DNA from: Cladosporium sp. IMV 00045
Taxonomy: Eukaryota > Ascomycota > Dothideomycetes > Cladosporiales > Cladosporiaceae
DNA length: 25,470 nucleotides
Direction: 5' to 3'
Assembly (NCBI GenBank): GCA_001931905.2
Contig: MSJI02000957.1
Coordinates: 1-25,470 of the forward strand
Part shown: positions 1 to 10,900 of the stretch, piece by piece
Position numbering within the stretch: the first letter of the stretch is position 1
Layout: every line of letters starts with the position of its first letter
The notes under the pieces: generated by a model
What the model saw: only the letters and a program-made list of their open reading frames with translations
What the model was told of the DNA's origin: nothing
Databases searched by the model: none
Position numbers and translations under genes: made by a program

Positions 1-903
1 TTCGTAAGCACGAGCCAAGACGTGAGCTTCGGGGTGGGAGCGGCATGGAAAGAACGAGGGGTGTGGAAGACGAGAGTGTCATCACTAGGTAAGCACATTA
101 CGACAGCCGACGCCGCCGTGTTCGCAATCGACATGGTTATGAAGAATCTCGTCTCGACACTCTCAAAGGCAGACAACAGCACCGCGGAGATCGTGACAGA
201 GTCACGGATCGGATTGGTCACGATCGGAGTCAGAGGACAATGGACCCTACCGAATGTTGCTAGCATCAGAAGACATGCACAGCGTGTCGAAGATGCAGGC
301 GGTCGAGTGGCACTGACATGGCTTTCGAACGACGAAGACGTGGAAGGCTACGATATGGCGAACGCCGCGGCGCAACGAGCAGCAAGGCAACAGCCCAAAG
401 AAATGCGATCGGCCTCGATGTCATACGTGAAGCAAGCAGTCGAGGCAAGATGGAGACCAAGAGCCAAGATCAACGATGACATCGCAAATGCAAAAAAGTC
501 GGTGGCAGCCCGATACCTGCAGTTCAAGTCTGGTCATGCGATCACTGGGGTCCACCTGCTAAGGATCGGCAAGGTCGAAGATGCGCAATGCTGGTGGTGC
601 GGCGAGAGCAACCAAACAGTCGCTCACCTCCTACTCCGCTGTCGGAAGTGGCGGAGGCAGCGAGACTCTATGATGCGGGGGATGCGCGCGGAAAGAGTCT
701 TTATCAGCGCGAGGCGAGACAGTGCAGACCTGGAGAGCTTGTTCGGTGAAGGAGCCACTAAGGGAGTCCTCCGATTCATAGGAAATACAGAAGTGGGCAG
801 GCCAATGACCAAAGAAGGGAACAGAGATGACTACTGGGACATTGAAAAGCTGGACCAGAGATCAGACGAGGGAGAGGGGTTACCGGAGGATGGAGGAAAG
901 TGA
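1..903 (+). CDS. LINE ORF2 C-terminus: RNase H domain and zinc knuckle (5' partial)
   Basis: The frame is open from base 1 to the stop at 901-903, so this is the tail of a longer polyprotein; a GTG near base 22 is not a real start. Counting from base 22, residues about 23-45 (GKHITTADAAVFAIDMVM) resemble the central RNase H motif, in which an acidic residue sits before the helix. Residues about 94-122 (VALTWLSNDEDVEGYDMANA) resemble its last motif, normally W.pgH.gi.GNe.AD; here the usual His is Asn. Further on, CWWCG....TVAHLLLRC followed by KWRRQR is the LINE C-terminal CCHC knuckle. The RNase H removes RNA from the cDNA hybrid during target-primed reverse transcription. The last roughly 60 residues are charged and unrecognised. 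Confidence 0.8.
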   Translation, partial: FVSTSQDVSFGVGAAWKERGVWKTRVSSLGKHITTADAAVFAIDMVMKNLVSTLSKADNSTAEIVTESRIGLVTIGVRGQWTLPNVASIRRHAQRVEDAGGRVALTWLSNDEDVEGYDMANAAAQRAARQQPKEMRSASMSYVKQAVEARWRPRAKINDDIANAKKSVAARYLQFKSGHAITGVHLLRIGKVEDAQCWWCGESNQTVAHLLLRCRKWRRQRDSMMRGMRAERVFISARRDSADLESLFGEGATKGVLRFIGNTEVGRPMTKEGNRDDYWDIEKLDQRSDEGEGLPEDGGK

Positions 904-1100
904 GAGGGAGGATGGAGCGTGGCGAAAGCAGGAAAGTAGGAGGGCATAAAGCCCAAAAGCGGTGGCGGCTTGGTGAAGTCGGGACGGCGAGCTGAACTGT
1001 ACGAGTAAAGATCAAGGCGGGAGCAAACCTGGAAGCCATGGAGATTGTCGCGAAGATAGCCGACGTGCCATAAGCTATTTAGCTTGAATGCAGTATGATT

Positions 1101-1117
1101 AAAAAAAAAAAAAAAAA
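1101..1117 (+). repeat. Poly(A) tail of the LINE (A17)
   Basis: Seventeen uninterrupted adenines follow GTATGATT and end before GGACTTGC. The run marks the 3' junction of the retrotransposon, 185 bp from the 3' end of the next gene. Confidence 0.8.
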
Positions 1118-1301
1118 GGACTTGCAAATTCACGAGGACGCGAACTGGTCAGCGAAAATTATAGGACGGAGACCACAGTCAACACTGTCGTTACGGTAGT
1201 CATCTATGCGCCAAGACACGCATCGTGACGATATAGGGCCTTTTTTGCCATGTCGGCTTTGGGATATGATTGGGATCATAGACGTAGTACGTTGTTTGCA
1301 A

Positions 1302-2063
1302 CTATGATATAATTACATGGCTCTGATCCCCCACTGTTACTGCAAAAGCTCTGCACGCCTTGTGAGCCACGTCCTGCCGTGCGGCTTTCTTTGACTTTCC
1401 AACAGCAACAAAGATCTGCCCTTTGAATGAAAGTTCCGATTGAAACAATGGTGGTTGCATCTGGATCTTGACTTCATTATACTTCGGTGCCTCTCCAAAC
1501 TTGTCACCATATTCTTTCAGTGATGAAATATGTTCCCCACTAGCTGCGGGCGTTGTGGCATGGTCAGTCTTTGGAAATTGCATCGAGAGCTCCTCTCTGC
1601 TTTTGGTGTGTCGGTCTTGTTGGTAGAATTCGCGTTGCTTGATGATCTCCGTGACCCAGCTTTTTAGGTTCGCATCTTTACCGCGAAAAATGGCTCCTAA
1701 TACTGACATGAGCTCCTCATGGTCATCGGTACCGTTGCGCAATAGGTCTCGTGGAATCTTTCGTTGGACAATCGAAGCGACTGCCTTGTACGGAAATTCC
1801 CTCTTAATCTCGGACAACCTCGACTGCTGAGGGTCAGCAAATTTGCAGCTCCGGAAATGGGTTCCACGAACGTCAAATTCAGGCCAAGTTTCGTCGGCAT
1901 CCGATGACGACACCAGGTCCGCTAGCAAGGTGAATTGGAAGAATGCCTTGCCAAGGGTGTATTCCTTCACGCTCCAATCCTCAGATATAATGAAGCCCTC
2001 GACATCGGTGTCTGCGTCCACCGATGCATCCGTAGACGGTGTGTCGATTCTGGTGCCAGCCAT
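1302..2063 (-). CDS. dsRNA-binding protein with a degenerate RNase III-like domain (253 aa)
   Basis: The single exon starts at ATG 2063 in good context (G at -3, G at +4). Residues 179-243 form a double-stranded RNA-binding domain: SSLKEYGDKFG (helix 1), KYNEVKIQMQ and FQSELSFKGQIFVAVG (strands), then GKSKKAARQDVAHKA, the basic helix-2 start that contacts dsRNA. Residues 30-145 can be laid over an RNase III domain: YTLGKAFFQF against the signature E-F-L-G-D-A-V-L, and LMSVLGAIFRGKDANLKSWV against the second helix F-E-A-L-I-G-A-I. The catalytic acids are not kept (E to Tyr35, D to Lys39, D to Glu116, E to Met119), so cleavage is unlikely. RNase III followed by dsRBD is the usual order in that family, which supports the reading. 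The dsRBD is confident; the RNase III link is inference. The gene is divergent from the CCCH gene. Confidence 0.75.
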   Translation of the reverse strand: MAGTRIDTPSTDASVDADTDVEGFIISEDWSVKEYTLGKAFFQFTLLADLVSSSDADETWPEFDVRGTHFRSCKFADPQQSRLSEIKREFPYKAVASIVQRKIPRDLLRNGTDDHEELMSVLGAIFRGKDANLKSWVTEIIKQREFYQQDRHTKSREELSMQFPKTDHATTPAASGEHISSLKEYGDKFGEAPKYNEVKIQMQPPLFQSELSFKGQIFVAVGKSKKAARQDVAHKACRAFAVTVGDQSHVIIS

Positions 2064-2782
2064 TGCGAAGAGCTCTAGAAGCGCGAAATGTTCAGAGTAA
2101 ATGCGGACTGCGATTCGAGCTATCGTATGAGATGAATTTTATGTTCGTTTGCAATGCGTTGTTGCTAGACGTCAGCATGCATAGAGTGCCTCTTCTCCTT
2201 GAAGACACTACTGTCTGCGGCTTCAATTGCATATGCAGCGTAACACACGCCCCACTCCAGCATAATTGATATGCGTTATCGCGCTAAAGTGCCGTGCGGC
2301 ACTTTAGCGCAGAACTCGGCTTTTCAAAGGACCGCCTCATTATTGACTCTCTGCTACCATGCTGCCGTGACATACTGCCTCCAGGCTTATAATTGATTCC
2401 AGCATGGCGAATTACCACACAACCCCGCTTGAATTAACGGCCCTCAACTGAAGCTGCAAGGATGCCCAATATGACTGCATGCAGCTGCCTCAGCTGAGCT
2501 TGGAAGACAACAAGACCGTGGGTAGCACTGCGTCTGGAGTGGCAGAACTGGCTGCAGACGCGAGTCTTAGAGGCACAGTCTCGATGCGTGGAGCAGGATC
2601 AGTGGCACTGGAATGTCCAAGTTCCGTCCTCTCCACTGGCCGTAGTACGTGCAGATGTGGCCCTCCGTAGAGTTCATGTGCTGTGTGCATGGCATCCTGA
2701 TGACTAGTTAATGAGATGAGTTTGCGACAGTATACCTGCTGGAGTTTTCTCAAGTGTTCACCACGGCAATCAATGTGCCATC
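2064..2782. other. Divergent intergenic region shared by the dsRBD gene and the CCCH gene
   Basis: This 719-bp stretch lies between two divergently transcribed starts and must hold both promoters. A 14-bp-arm palindrome sits at 2281-2310. Short reading frames on both strands resemble no known protein. No clear TATA box was picked out. Confidence 0.6.
2281..2310. repeat. Perfect inverted repeat, 14-bp arms
   Basis: Left arm GCGCTAAAGTGCCG (2281-2294), centre TG, right arm CGGCACTTTAGCGC (2297-2310). A diverged relative with the same GCGCTAAARTGCC start lies at 22753-22780. It could be a protein-binding palindrome or a tiny repeat element; it is not followed by a T-run. Confidence 0.75.
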
Positions 2783-4239
2783 ATGGAACGCGGCTGGTCC
2801 ACTGCGCCTCGGGCACCATGTCGTAACTTTTCCTCTAGAGGAAGTTGTCGCTTCGGAAATCGTTGTCGATTTTCTCACGATATCAGTTGGCGGGCGTCTC
2901 GGCCCCCACCGGAAATGACGCCCTGTTTTCATTGGGAAGAGTCTGGAGGATGTCCGCGTGGAGATCGATGTGCGTATCTACACAGACCACAGGTACTCGA
3001 AGGAGTGACTCTATTACACGACAACTTGCCCGACGAAATCTACACATTCATGTTGATAAAGTCACGGACTCCCAGACAATCCGCCACCTTGACCAATCTC
3101 CAACACATCACAAGCTACGATTGGTTGACTGCAGAGAGGCCGACTATCGGAGTTCCAGGTACGATGAAGTAGTACTACCTGTACAACCGCGACTGACCTG
3201 ACCAGGCATACCACATCGATTTACAACGCCACAAATGCCGCTTGTCTTACAGCCAGACGCTCTCACGTTCGCGAACTCCTCTCACGACAGATCACGCCCA
3301 AAGCTGTACAAGTTTCGCCTAGAGCCTCTTGCGCAAGCATGTTTGAAGCTCTATCCCGCATTCTCTCTGCAAGGAATTGACATACTCTGTGGGCTTAACA
3401 ATCTTCGGAAGGTCTTTGACTTTGCTCGTGGAAAGCAAAGCAAAGGATTTCGAATTGATATGGAGTCCTGCAGTACCACCCTGATGATGACGCGATGGGA
3501 ACCGCTGCAGGACAACATGAGTCAGACCTCGCTATGCCGAGGGTATGGACGGGGGTTTGAAGCCTCATGTACCACGCAAGAAGGACGGTTGTCGAAATCC
3601 TCCAGCCACCACAGGGTGATCTCATACTCTTTGGGCGACCTGAACCTTATCGTCCAGTTCGAGGCAGATGCACTTGACTGCCGTTGCTCGCAAAAGCTGG
3701 AGCGGCAAATCCCTTACTCTGACATGCCGGCAACCAATCAAGGGCCAGATTCAGCAGTAGCAGGGGCTTCCCAAAATGACATCCAGGAAGATTCAGCGCC
3801 GCCTTTAGACATTGTCGACGTCGGGACGACGCATACTTTCGATTGTATAATCGAGATCAAATCACGAGACCACAAGAACGAATCTTTGGATGACATTATG
3901 ATCCAGATGTGGCTGTCCGGACGTCGAAGGCTCTACCTTGGCCGTCACACACGCGGGCGCTTCGAGACAGACGCTGTGTTCGAAGATAATGTCGAATCCG
4001 ACTTGAGAATCTGGCAGATACAGCATGAAGACGAGATTGCCTGTTTTATAGCATTACTTGAACAGATACGGTGGCAGGCATCTCAGTCGGCTTCAGGCGC
4101 TGTCGATGGCAGATTTGCATTGGTATGCGAGCGGGTCGGAACTGAGATGGTCCTCAAGCTTTGGCGACGCGAGAGCGGTCAGGATCTGTTACGGCAAGAG
4201 ACTATACGTAGATTACGGCACTGTCAAGTTGCACGATAG
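2783..4239 (+). CDS. Two-CCCH-zinc-finger protein with a conserved fungal domain (469 aa, one intron)
   Basis: Exons are 2783-3158 and 3206-4239; the ATG has A at -3 and G at +4. Two C-X8-C-X5-C-X3-H fingers are at Cys13/Cys22/Cys28/His32 and Cys48/Cys57/Cys63/His67, a type that binds RNA in many proteins. The rest matches, from memory, a widespread fungal family. Its landmarks are ITSYDWL..ERPTIGVPGIP, spliced across the intron at Gly126, then FSLQGIDILCGLNNLRKVFDF, and near the C-terminus EIKSRD followed by DIMIQMWLSGRRRLYLGRHT. Members are often labelled geranylgeranyl pyrophosphate synthetase, but none of the DDxxD prenyltransferase motifs is visible, so that label looks wrong. The middle (about 250-310) is acidic and probably disordered. 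The gene is co-directional with the two large genes downstream. Molecular function is unknown; RNA binding is inferred from the fingers. Confidence 0.8.
3159..3205 (+). other. Intron of the CCCH gene (47 nt)
   Basis: Donor GTACGA, branch-like CTGAC at 3192-3198 and acceptor ACCAG. It splits a glycine codon (G|GC, phase 1). Splicing joins the frame into the family-typical IGVPGIP stretch and skips the TAG that would otherwise end exon 1. Confidence 0.85.
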
Positions 4240-4915
4240 TACTACGTGCAGGTACCTTTTGAACCTCATGCGTCATTTGCAATAGTGAAGCCATGTAGAG
4301 CTCAACGCATTATCTCACGGCCGAAACACCGCGCCAAGATTCCTGGTGACCTGTCTTAGATTTGGGATCGCTACATAACGTGAAGGAGATCTGATTGATT
4401 GGTCGTAGATCCAGCGCCATTATACTTTATCTTGCTAAGTGCCCTAAGACGTGTCTGGGAGTCAAAGCTCCAAGCTGCCTTTAGACGCACCACGGAATGA
4501 AATCGCCGATATGCAATGAAGCAGATGATGTGATGATAATCCCACCTTGCGTTGCAAGTAAGCTCAGACAAGGCTCGGTTGTGCTCAATCCTCCATGCAA
4601 AGTGAAAGTCGACCAGGGTACTCGCGAACTATCTGCAGTGTGTGAGCTTGACAAGTGGATTGGTCGAATGGTCTGCAAGGCTTACTACCGAAGTTGAGTC
4701 TGCCGCCAACACAGGCATGCATGCCTGATCTAGACAAGGTCGATCACCTGCGGTGTGTCGCTGGGGGTGTGCATCCCGCCGTCACGGATAATATCTGCTG
4801 GATGGACGAGATCTTCTAGACCAGACCTTCGCATATAACGAGCGAGTGGCCCGCACCATATTCGACGAGCACTTCCTTGCTACCTTTCTGACAGAAGGAT
4901 ATACTTCTACTGAAG
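4240..4915. other. Intergenic region upstream of the giant gene
   Basis: This 676-bp stretch lies between the CCCH stop and the giant gene start. It contains a perfect 16-bp palindrome at 4712-4727. Short frames (for example 66 codons from 4497) have no recognisable content. Upstream exons of the giant gene were considered but no convincing splice was found. It presumably holds the CCCH 3' end and the giant-gene promoter. Confidence 0.5.
4712..4727. repeat. Perfect 16-bp palindrome
   Basis: The sequence CAGGCATGCATGCCTG equals its own reverse complement. It ends 188 bp before the ATG of the giant gene, a position that would suit an operator-like site for a dimeric regulator. No factor is proposed. 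Confidence 0.6.
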
Positions 4916-7900
4916 ATGCAAGCCAAAATCGAGAAGGACAAATTGCAACGTATCTTTCACCATGTTTTTCTTCCCCCTCAGTTGCCGCAGGAAGCCGACG
5001 ATACCAGCGACTCTTCTTTGCTGCTTGCAATGATCGCTGCAATGAGGGCAATCGAGGACATCTTGCCAGGCTCTCTTGCCATCAAATATGCTGTTGTCGC
5101 TCTTGAGAATCTCCAAGCTGTGAACAGCCTATCCGGATGTGCTACGAGCGAGCATGTTCTCTCGCAACGGCTTCTGACACTTGGCGAGGGTCATACCATA
5201 CCCGTACACATACGCTCGCAGAATGCTGCCATCGTCGTCACTCGTCAGCGCGGCAATCTGGTATTTGAAGAATTTGAACTGTCACCACGCAACGAGGCTG
5301 TGATGGGAACCCGGGGTCGTTTGGTCCGCGATTTCCCTGGACTCGCCGTGGAGATTGACCTAGGCACAACGGACATGGCAAACTTCATACCGGCAGTGGC
5401 AAACATGCTCTCCACGATGTGTCAACAGCCGGTGCCAGGTATGCAGCCCCAGTCGAAGAAGGCACGAGGCCATCACGAAGAGATCCGTGACACCGCCCAC
5501 CCAGCGGCTATCTCCGAGCTACTCTTTGGTTTCTTGAGAGGGTTCGGAAACCTCATTTCCGTATCCGCTATTTCCAAAAACACCAGGGAAGAGGTTCTTT
5601 GGAAGGATGCAGAGGTGCCGTGGAGAAGATGCCCGATGTGGCTTCTCATCCGCGTCGTACTCCAGCTTACCTTAGAACGATCTCCCGATGGATCACGCCT
5701 GCTGTACAAGGAGACTATGGTTTTCTTTATGGGCCAAATTCTCCAATCTTCGTTAGAGGGAAACCTTGCTCCAGAGATCCTACACACCATGAACGCCAAA
5801 ATCGTTCGCAGAATGTGCAAGTTGTACTCGATGACGGAACACAACAAAGAGAAGGCCGTGAACCAGCTTCTGATCAAGCCTGCAGAAATTATCTTGGAAA
5901 AAGCCGCCAAGATTCTTTCCGACCAGTGGGAAGATACTCAGCAGCAGCATAGTCGGAAATTGGATCTCGGTAGTCTTGTCAATCTGTCGTGTGAAACAGA
6001 CACGCTTGTTTCCTTACCATTACTCGACAGACACATTGAGAATATCCACTCTCGAAAGCAAGGCCGCGGACCAGTAGAATTCTCGCCATCCTCAGATCTA
6101 GTCGTATTCAATTCCAACATCTTGCCTCAGGTTTCCGGCTTTGAGTCGAAAGATTGCACTTACACTACGGCGAATCTGCAGCAGCTCGAGCACTGGATTG
6201 GATGCAATATCGATTCCTGGACATTGTCAAACACCCGGGAAGGATCCTGTGCGAAGCTTCACGAGCTGATGACCGAGTACCACAGTCTTGTTGGCCGACA
6301 CTACTGTGACAATCCAGAGGCGATATCTATGATGATCCTGACAATAATGGAGCTCTGGGTTGCTTGCGATAAGATAGCCACAGAAATCGACCCACGACTC
6401 ACAGATTATGATCCGGGTGTTCCTCTTGACATACTCCAGAGCTTATTGATACCTCTTCACCAGCAGATGGAGAGGTTGAAGTTGATTGAGGAGCATCTGC
6501 AACGACGACGCGATTTGTCACGATATAAACAAGCGCAAAAGCTTTTTGACATGACCACTCCGCAGGGGTATGCCAATCGTTACTTCGACGGATCTGCAGC
6601 CCATCAGGATCTTCTTCGCGCCATTGTTCGACAAGCTGAAGATTCGCGGCAAGCCAAGTTGACCGAACTCAGAGCTGCGAAAGACGAGTATCGTCGGCTG
6701 AATGCCCTCTACACCCGCGCGTCATGTGCTTATGTGACAGTTGTCGTCGACGACTGGATGGATCCCCCTGAGACGGTTCAGAGGCACAGGAATGACTGTG
6801 CGAAATGCTCGTACCGTGAGCAGCGCGATGATCTGAAGGTCTCTGTCCATGAATGGCCACTGCCAGAAAACGACCTGGAAGCTCAAGTCGTTGTTTTCGA
6901 GCTTGATGTACCCGACTGGTTCGCATTCTGGAGAGACTTCAGGTTTCATCTGTTGCAAGATGTGTTGAGGGGTGACCGCGAGGAGTTGAGCACGCCACAT
7001 TGCTATCGTCTTTCACAATCGGACCCGCACCTCTCTAACAGTCAATATCGGGGATCGAAGACCCACCGGATCGACCTTCTTTCTGAGTGCAAGCCATTCA
7101 TTGTGTCCCATTACCGCTCGAAAAGGGTCAATTCAGCATTGCAAACGTCTGAAGTCTGCGTTGCGAACGGACTGCGCTACCAGTATTATGATGCAGGTAG
7201 CCGTCGCTACGTTGGAATCTTACATCATCCGGAGACCGTCGCAAGGATGTGTACGTATGAGCTACCAAATAAGCACCTACAGCGATATGTCTTTCGCCCA
7301 TCATGCTCGCCCGACGGGCCTCCTCCGAACCATGTCATTGCAAGTCAAGACATCTGCCCTACCGACATGTCTCTGGAAGAATATAAAGAGCTTGCCAGTA
7401 TTCCGCTTGGACATCATATCCAGTGGGCGAACATGATCTTGCAACTTGCAATGCCGAGCGTAGATTTCAAAAAAGAAGTTACGACTTTGGTTTTCCTCCA
7501 ATGCATCTACCAGACTGGACCTCCCAACGACACAGTACTGCGAGAAGCACATGAGTTTTTCTCGGACGATGCAAAAGTCAAATCTCTGATCGATCAGACA
7601 GAAGCGGCCATCGGTAGGGTAAAGCAAAATTGGGAGTCTGCTCAAGCTTTAGGTCTCTTCGCGACGATCCTGAGACGTGCTTTGTCCCTAAACACTTCAT
7701 CGGTAGGCCGCTGCTTGACACTGTTGGCACAGATACGAATGATCGCACTGGGGTGGTTGGGGCACCTCCGCGACAGGGCATATGCGGCATTCAGCCATGA
7801 AGTCCGGATGGCATTCGTCCAGAAGAGTGTTGAGATTGCAATGGTCTGCGTGGGTACCTTCGATGTGGACGACATGCACCTGGAAACCATGTTGGGCTCG

Positions 7901-10900
7901 ACAGCCGGCACGTCATCCTTAGTGCAGTGCTCAATCATCGTTCAGCAAGGGAGAAACACCAACGCGCAGCAGGGCCAGGTGTCGCTATTGCCACATCTAA
8001 GACATCAACGAACGCTTCATCGAAGTCACGAAATGCTCGTCCGATACCAGAGCGGACTTGACGATGCGGTGGCGAAGTCCTGGTCAGCATATGCTCCTGG
8101 GCGTACTGGCTGGATGTCAGTGTCTGATATTACCAGGAACTGGCTCACAACTACAACGGCAACAGGCTTGAAAGTACACTACAACTCTCTGGATGGGGAG
8201 ATTCTCGTAAACGGATTGCCGTTAGATCAACCCCCGAAAAGCTATCGTGAGCAAAGGCTGTATTCCATCTTGTTTGGTCAGGCCGTCGTGGAGGTAATGC
8301 CGGGATCCAGTCCTGGATTCGATTTCTCCACCAAGAGGTGTTTTCAAAGTTGTGTAGTGCAACTCGGCATGCATGATTCAGATGGTTATGCTGGAGATCG
8401 GCTGGTTGTACGGACTGCCAACGCCAATGATTCAGACAGTGGCCACGGCGTGTCTGAAACAATTCCTCGCCATTTAATGGCAAACATGTTCCCAGAATCC
8501 TTCTTGGATGATTACGTCCACTGGTACAACCATGGGAGTGGAAAGATCGAGTTTCGTCCTCTTGAAAAATCTTGGATTTCTGATGTCGCCACAAATTGGA
8601 TCTTGGCCAAGGATAAAAATTCACGAGACTGGCGGCTCTCAAAGGGTCCTGATGCCGTCATTGGCATGCAAAAGGCAACATCAACGGTAGTTGCCGATAT
8701 CTTGAGACCGCTAATGAGACGTAGAGGAATTCACTGCGTCTCACAGTCCTCGATCGGTCAGCTCTTGGTTACAATTCCTGCACTTCGATTGAATTTTCAT
8801 CTGAGGAACGGCAGTTCGCTTCTTCGCTCTAAAGAGTTCCGAGGCATGGTCGTTGACTATCTCCAGACCATCGGCACACTGGTCGGCTTTCGCAATAAAA
8901 TCCTGCTGAAGTCAGCAACAGGGAAGCAGCTTTTGCTTGTCAAGGAATCGACTGTATCATACGTCAAGGATAGAGGGCATATCGCCGTGAGCGTTGATGA
9001 CATTTCGACGGCCAGAGTACATGCTCTGCGTGTCGACCCTCAACTCGGGCGTCTGATCGACAACGGTGATCTACAATGCAAGTTATACCTGGCGTATATC
9101 CATGCTTTGACGTCTTCCTTTCTCCCAGACCCATTCCTGGGCGTGACTGGTACTGAGCAAAGTCTATCGATCCTAAGGTCAGCTGCAGTCAGATCATTCA
9201 GTCAGCTTTCCCAGCCTAATGTCGATATCTTGGGACACATCGCACGTTTGAGTCATCGCCACCAATTCTATCCCATTCATGAGCGTGTAATGCAGAGTGT
9301 CTCTTGGGATTCTCAACTTTCCCCCTTGGCTCAGCATTCTGGACTCAGGGTTGAAGTGCACGAAATCTTCCAGCAGGCGCAAAGGATCGGTTTCTTGTAC
9401 CCTGATATTGAATTGGAGTTTCCGCGCCTGCCACAACTTGATGAACATCTCCGGGATCGAGACATCATCCGAGACTCGTGTTTCAGAGTGTCTGGATTTG
9501 GCGCCGAGAATCACACTGTCAAGTATGATGCGTTGTACAGGCCTCGTGATCGGAACATCAACTCTGAGCGTGCTAAGAAGGCCATGCACATATCTGGCCT
9601 TATGCACCGTATTGGCGACGACACAAACTGGGAAGTACCAACGATTGATGACTTGTGGCGCAGGATGTCTGCCTTTCCTGACATCGAAGGGGTTGAGACA
9701 CGTGCCTACACGGATGAACTGCGGTACGATGCTGTTTACTTGGATGAAGGGCTTGATTTCATCCTTGCCAGACTACCAAGCATTTGTAACACCCTGGAAG
9801 CATCGCAAAACGTGGGCCTGCGCGACTACACTCTCATGGGTTGGTTTGCAGGTCTCGCTTTTCCGCTTGACGATGCCGATTGCCGCATGGTACAGATCTT
9901 TGTTATGTTCTCAAAATCTAGGAGCATTGCAGGGATTCCTTTGCCTATAGTGAGGAGGTTTCACATCCAAGAAGGCAGGCGTTATTCCACGGCTGAACTC
10001 AAACGCATCGTCCAGGCCAACACGCGGCGTGTGAAGAAATGTCCCGAATACCATTTGCAGCGATGGAGGAATGAAAAACACACGTCCTACCTCAATCGCC
10101 GAGACCAAGCATGGCAGTGTGCAAGTCAATCTGCCGTCAATAACTTCATTGCAATGCTTGAAGTGCAGTGGCCTTGTGAGCATCTTGTACTGCGTCCCAC
10201 CACCAATGCCTCCACATACATAGATGTTGGAGGCGCAATGGATGCTGCCAGAACGCAGTTCAAAGCATGGCATGACAACTGCTTACTCTACGACTCCTTG
10301 GAGCACGTCGTGCGCGGAATGAATCTTTTGACACATCGCGAGATCGGCATAGGGCATGTTGTGGCACTCAGCGCGACAAGGGCCCCAAGCTTATCCGGCC
10401 ACATCACCGTACAACACCTTTTCTCCGTGCGGGCTCCCCGGCTTCTGGCCTTTGAGGAAAGCAAGAAACTTCGTCCTGCCAAGACGGAGAAGACGCACGC
10501 TGGACTTGGGACCTTCCGCCTGCACTCACTAATTCAGATCATGAGAGACTCACATGGGGGATCCGAGTACGAGAAGAAATACGCTTCAGATTTGCAGACC
10601 AGCTTAGAAGCCTTACTGACGCATGGCAAACACTCTTTCATCGGCATCGGGGCAACGAGTAAGGAGGTTGGCCAATACTTGAAAGATTGCAAGGATTATG
10701 TTGCCTGCGTGTATGGAACAATGATCACATCTGTGAGCAGCTCCCCGCCAGCATCGATTGCACAGAAGGTACAACAGTACCCGCGGATCTCACCCACCTT
10801 GCTTCTTCGACAGCTCTCATGCACTCATTGGAGCAATCTCCCGAACAGTTGGAGAGAGACGATCATAGCATACGGCATCGCCATCACCGCTCTTCAGCGG

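Larger units (their letters stand above)
1..1117 (+). mobile_element. 3' end of a non-LTR retrotransposon (LINE, Tad1/I-like), 5' part outside window
   Basis: The segment contains the C-terminal end of a LINE ORF2 (to 903), an untranslated stretch (904-1100) and a terminal run of 17 adenines (1101-1117). This order is the standard 3' anatomy of a poly(A) LINE. The RNase H-like block followed by a C..C....H....C knuckle fits the Tad1/I-like LINEs common in filamentous fungi. The reading frame has no internal stop and no obvious C-to-T decay, so the copy looks young or has escaped repeat-induced point mutation. The 5' end is not in the window, so full length and target-site duplication cannot be judged. 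Confidence 0.8.

Noticed and set aside
2783..4239. Geranylgeranyl pyrophosphate synthetase
   Set aside because: No aspartate-rich prenyltransferase motif is present; the label is a family-wide naming habit as far as I recall.
4497..4697. Upstream exon or small gene before the giant
   Set aside because: No recognisable content and no splice joining it to the DUF6606 start, which already begins at a well-placed ATG.
9297..9950. 217-codon frame inside the giant gene
   Set aside because: A same-strand shadow in another phase; the main frame is continuous and carries the family motifs.
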